This document shows positions 61,700 through 64,000 of a stretch of DNA of 64,000 bases, piece by piece; the stretch's first letter is position 1, and every line of letters begins with the position of its first letter. The notes below the pieces were generated by a model that searched no databases, was not told the origin of the DNA, and was given only the letters and a program-made list of their open reading frames with translations. Origin of the DNA: UBA1543 sp964596375 (GTDB lineage: Bacteria; Pseudomonadota; Zetaproteobacteria; Mariprofundales; Mariprofundaceae); contig CAZQTO010000001.1 in the NCBI GenBank assembly GCA_964596375.1, forward strand, positions 1 through 64,000. The letters are read 5' to 3'. The translations under genes and the position numbers were made by a program.

Positions 61700-62119
61700 T
61701 CAGCGTATATGTTTGTCTTCCGTGATGATTTCAGCATCGATGATGTCTGATTGCCGCTGACCGCCGATTTGCTGAACCGGCAACAGCTTCCTAATGATAA
61801 AACCTCGAAGGGGCGGTATCAGCAACAGAAATCCAGCAGTATCGGTAACAAAACCGGGGGTGAACAGAAGAAGGCCAGCCAAAGCAATCATCAGTCCGTG
61901 AAAACCGTGTTCAGCCGGGATTTCACCATGGGCCATGCGCTTCTGCGCATCGATCAAGGTACTCATGCCCTGCCAGCGAATGATTAAACCACCGAGAGCG
62001 GCAGTGAGCAGGCAAAGTGCAATGGTGGACATACCACCGATACCGCTGCCGACCTCAATCAGAACATAGAGCTCAAGCAAGGGAATAAGTATAAACAAGA
62101 CAAATAGGATTCTCAGCAT
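61700..62119 (-). CDS. fxsA: FxsA-family membrane protein
   Basis: A 139-residue protein with two or three membrane helices. FILIPLLELYVLIEVGSGIG at the start and LLFTPGFVTDTAGFLLLIPP in the second half are the standard FxsA blocks. In E. coli overproduction protects cells from F-exclusion of phage T7; the normal role is unclear. Cytoplasmic C-terminal tail. Single gene on the - strand between a BI-1 gene and an amidohydrolase. Confidence 0.92.
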   Translation of the reverse strand: MLRILFVLFILIPLLELYVLIEVGSGIGGMSTIALCLLTAALGGLIIRWQGMSTLIDAQKRMAHGEIPAEHGFHGLMIALAGLLLFTPGFVTDTAGFLLLIPPLRGFIIRKLLPVQQIGGQRQSDIIDAEIITEDKHIR

Positions 62120-62263
62120 GGGCTATGTATAAGGGCAGGAGCCATCCGGTTCAAGTCTTTATCACCCATTTATGGGATATACAGCCTCAGCCATGCCCTC
62201 CTATGATTCAGCATCATAATTTTATATGTATCTGTTTACACCAGTTGGGCGGGGGAGATCGAT

Positions 62264-62306
62264 GGCAGGGGAGGGATATGAAGTATCCTTCCCCCGCCAT
62301 TTTTGT
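62264..62306 (+). terminator. Hairpin downstream of the amidohydrolase gene
   Basis: GGCAGGGGAGGGATA and TATCCTTCCCCCGCC (62264-62278, 62284-62298) pair with few mismatches; ATTTTTGTTTGT follows on the + strand. No + strand gene ends before it, so it may stop antisense transcripts or also end the - strand gene. Confidence 0.6.
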
Positions 62307-62321
62307 TTGTAAAACTGAAAG

Positions 62322-63497
62322 TCAGCCTTGGTTCAGGGCGAGGGCCGCAAACGCGGCAATGCCGGAGCGCATAGAGGATTCATCGATATCGAAGCAGGGG
62401 TGGTGCAAGGGGCAACGTGTTTCCGGGCTACCGCCGGTGCCAAGGCGGAACAAACAGCCAGGAATATCGCGCAGAAACTCGGCAAAGTCCTCGCCGCCCA
62501 TCGATGGCTCATCAATCTCAACCAGCTGGATTTCAGGAAGCGTTTTCGTAAATATATGACGAGCCTGATCCAATAGCTTTGAGTTATTGCTTAAAACAGA
62601 CGTGGCCTGCCTCAGGGTAAATTTGGCTGTCGCACCCCAGGACTCGGCTGTTTGACGGATGATGTGATCCATGCGCACACGAATCTCCTCGTGTGCCTCA
62701 GGATGCAGGCTGCGGACGGTGCCGGAAAAAGAGATGTGATCGGGAATGACGTTGGCGGCATGGCCGCCATGTATCTGCCCGATGGTCAGTACAGCCGGAT
62801 GTAGCGGATTAACGCGCCGGCCAATGATGTGATGAAGGGCTTGAATAACCTGTGTGGCTACCAGAACCACATCAATACATTCGTGAGGCCGGGCAGCATG
62901 GCCACCGTGACCATGAATTTCGACATCGAACATGTCGGCGGCAGCACACATGGTACCTTCCCGCAGGCCGATGGAACCAGCAGGGAGGTAGGGGTAGACA
63001 TGCAAGGCATAAATCTGTTCAGGTTTGACTGCATTGAATACGTGGTCCTTCAACATTGAGGAGGCGCCCTCGCATGTTTCCTCAGCTGGCTGAAACACGA
63101 AAGCAATATTGAATTGAAGTTTGTCTCGCACCCGGCAAAGCAAATGCGCTGTCCCCAGGAGTATGGCGGTGTGAACGTCGTGACCACAGGCGTGCGATAC
63201 AGCCTCTGCACACGAGGCATAGTCGCGCTGCTTTCCGTCCTGAATCGGCAGGGCATCCATATCGGCACGCATGGCAATCCACGGCAAAGCTGAATCCACA
63301 GTGAGTGTGCCCAGAACGCCGAAGCCGCCTATGCCTTCGCGAGTCTCCAGACCAAGCTTCCTGCAAGTCTCTGCCACCAGACGTGCCGTTTGCTCCTCAC
63401 AGCCGGAAAGCTCCGGGTGCTGGTGCAGGAAACGGCGTACACGTATTGCCTCCGGCAGTACCTCATTAACGATAGCCATCAGTTGTTCTGTCTTCAT
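62322..63497 (-). CDS. M20 family amidohydrolase (hippurate hydrolase-like)
   Basis: A 391-residue metal-dependent hydrolase. HQHPELSGCEEQTA at the start, HACGHDVHTAILLGTAHLL with metal ligands, PAEETCEGASSML and HGGHAARPHECIDVV are those of N-acyl-amino-acid or hippurate hydrolases (M20D). SMGGEDFAEFL near the end gives the last metal ligand. Cytoplasmic. The start at 63497 overlaps the stop of the upstream gene (ATGA) and is preferred over an ATG at 63512. Substrate unknown. Confidence 0.92.
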   Translation of the reverse strand: MKTEQLMAIVNEVLPEAIRVRRFLHQHPELSGCEEQTARLVAETCRKLGLETREGIGGFGVLGTLTVDSALPWIAMRADMDALPIQDGKQRDYASCAEAVSHACGHDVHTAILLGTAHLLCRVRDKLQFNIAFVFQPAEETCEGASSMLKDHVFNAVKPEQIYALHVYPYLPAGSIGLREGTMCAAADMFDVEIHGHGGHAARPHECIDVVLVATQVIQALHHIIGRRVNPLHPAVLTIGQIHGGHAANVIPDHISFSGTVRSLHPEAHEEIRVRMDHIIRQTAESWGATAKFTLRQATSVLSNNSKLLDQARHIFTKTLPEIQLVEIDEPSMGGEDFAEFLRDIPGCLFRLGTGGSPETRCPLHHPCFDIDESSMRSGIAAFAALALNQG

Positions 63498-64000
63498 GCT
63501 TGTTTGCTCCATCCATCTTCTTGGCGCATGAGCCTGATCATATCCGCCCAGTTCGGGGCGGCTTGCTGCAGCTGCCTCTGGCGGGTGGCGCCATCTTTAT
63601 GGCGGCGCCATTCGCTGAGCCTTCGGCATACAATGGCGATATCCTCCGCCTCTGCACCGCTCTTGGACAGCATCTCAAGCCTTGATTCCAGCAAATCGAG
63701 CACAGGGATAACCTTTTCTCCATCAGGATCAATCATTTCCGCATCCATGCCGTAGCGACAAGCGCGCCAGCGATTTTCACGAATCAAAGAGGGGTGTACG
63801 CGACGATAGCCATGTGTATCGGCATGTGCAGCTGCCATCACCTCGGCGCGAACATAAGCGATGTAGGTCAGTGTATCCGCGTGGTTGGCGGGCATATCAC
63901 CGATACGCACCTCAAGTGTGCCGAAATCCGGGTGTGGTCGCATCTCCCACCAGATATCACGCACCGAATCGATGCTGCCGGTACTCATCAGGCGTTCAGC
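63494..64000 (-). CDS. GCS2-type carboxylate-amine ligase (YbdK-like), C-terminal part
   Basis: The frame stays open to the right edge; about 168 C-terminal residues are seen. DIWWEMRPHPDFGTLEVRIGD is the core of the GCS2 (gamma-glutamyl-cysteine ligase-like) family, quoted here in part: DIWWEMRPHPDFGTLEVR. HGYRRVHPSLIRENRWRACRYG with its Arg and Asn follows, fitting YbdK-type carboxylate-amine ligases. The start lies beyond 64000. It overlaps the amidohydrolase by four bases, so the two are likely co-translated; ligase and amidase may act on related amide bonds. Confidence 0.88.
   Translation of the reverse strand, partial: AERLMSTGSIDSVRDIWWEMRPHPDFGTLEVRIGDMPANHADTLTYIAYVRAEVMAAAHADTHGYRRVHPSLIRENRWRACRYGMDAEMIDPDGEKVIPVLDLLESRLEMLSKSGAEAEDIAIVCRRLSEWRRHKDGATRQRQLQQAAPNWADMIRLMRQEDGWSKQA

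Overview
This window looks like the chromosome of a Gram-negative proteobacterium. Evidence is LPS heptose synthesis (hldD, rfaE2, gmhA), BamE, an LpoA-like lipoprotein with PBP1A, a type IV pilus cluster with a secretin, OmpA and BON envelope proteins, and an initiator tRNA very close to that of E. coli. The gene mix (a sulfide:quinone oxidoreductase-like flavoprotein, acidic secreted proteins, arsenic methylation, few catabolic genes) has the flavour of a marine lithotroph such as a zetaproteobacterium. That is inference only; no rRNA or marker gene in the window settles it.

Layout. 1-4.2 kb: end of hom, thrC, an RpfE-like gene and recJ on the + strand. 4.2-9.7 kb: DUF4405 membrane protein, an SQR-like flavoprotein with a 53-residue partner gene, a large FAD dehydrogenase and a ketopantoate-reductase-like protein, interrupted by an AT-rich HEPN gene. 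9.8-10.9 kb: a second AT-rich gene of unknown function with a C-terminal membrane anchor. 11-14.4 kb: ettA, a small SAP-domain gene, an MscS channel. 14.5-16.2 kb: four tRNA genes (fMet, Leu, Cys, Gly) around a DUF190 / Crp-Fnr pair. 16.3-22 kb: PIN-PhoH, a coiled-coil membrane protein, uvrA, ssb. 22.2-25.2 kb: an envelope-stress group (SYLF, coiled coil, double BON, OmpA). 25.4-25.7 kb: a probable gene remnant. 25.8-31 kb: ackA-pta, an MFS/Atg22-like permease with a thioredoxin-like ferredoxin. 31-33.1 kb: bamE, hldD, a small HhH-like gene and a pentapeptide-repeat gene. 33.4-36.8 kb: a T_hemolysin-like gene, arsS-arsM and a converging ECF sigma / zinc-finger pair. 36.9-42.1 kb: thiolase, bifunctional FadJ-like enzyme and acyl-CoA ligase. 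42.1-48.1 kb: LPS and cell-wall block (rfaE2, BON lipoprotein, a 37-residue membrane protein, deoxyhypusine-synthase-like gene, gmhA, yraN, rsmI; divergent lpoA). 48.3-50.7 kb: mrcA. 50.7-60.9 kb: minor pilins (fimT/gspH, pilV, pilW, pilX), two related secreted proteins, pilMNO-pilQ, aroB. 61-64 kb: Bax-inhibitor-1 family, fxsA, an M20 amidohydrolase and the end of a GCS2-type carboxylate-amine ligase.

The most unusual part is 53.2-54.7 kb. Two consecutive signal-peptide proteins share an N-terminal pattern, a C-terminal SYR-[ED]-I-[RH]-G motif and similar terminators. One is a Ser/Asp/Lys repeat protein with a 36-base tandem repeat. They occupy the place where pilY1 and pilE usually follow pilX, so they may be a new kind of pilus-associated or exported acidic protein. 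Neither pilP nor aroK is present in the pilMNOQ-aroB block. Other points of interest are two divergent gene pairs whose start codons overlap, two small membrane-associated ORFs missed by length cut-offs, and a family of near-identical hairpins around the AT-rich accessory genes.
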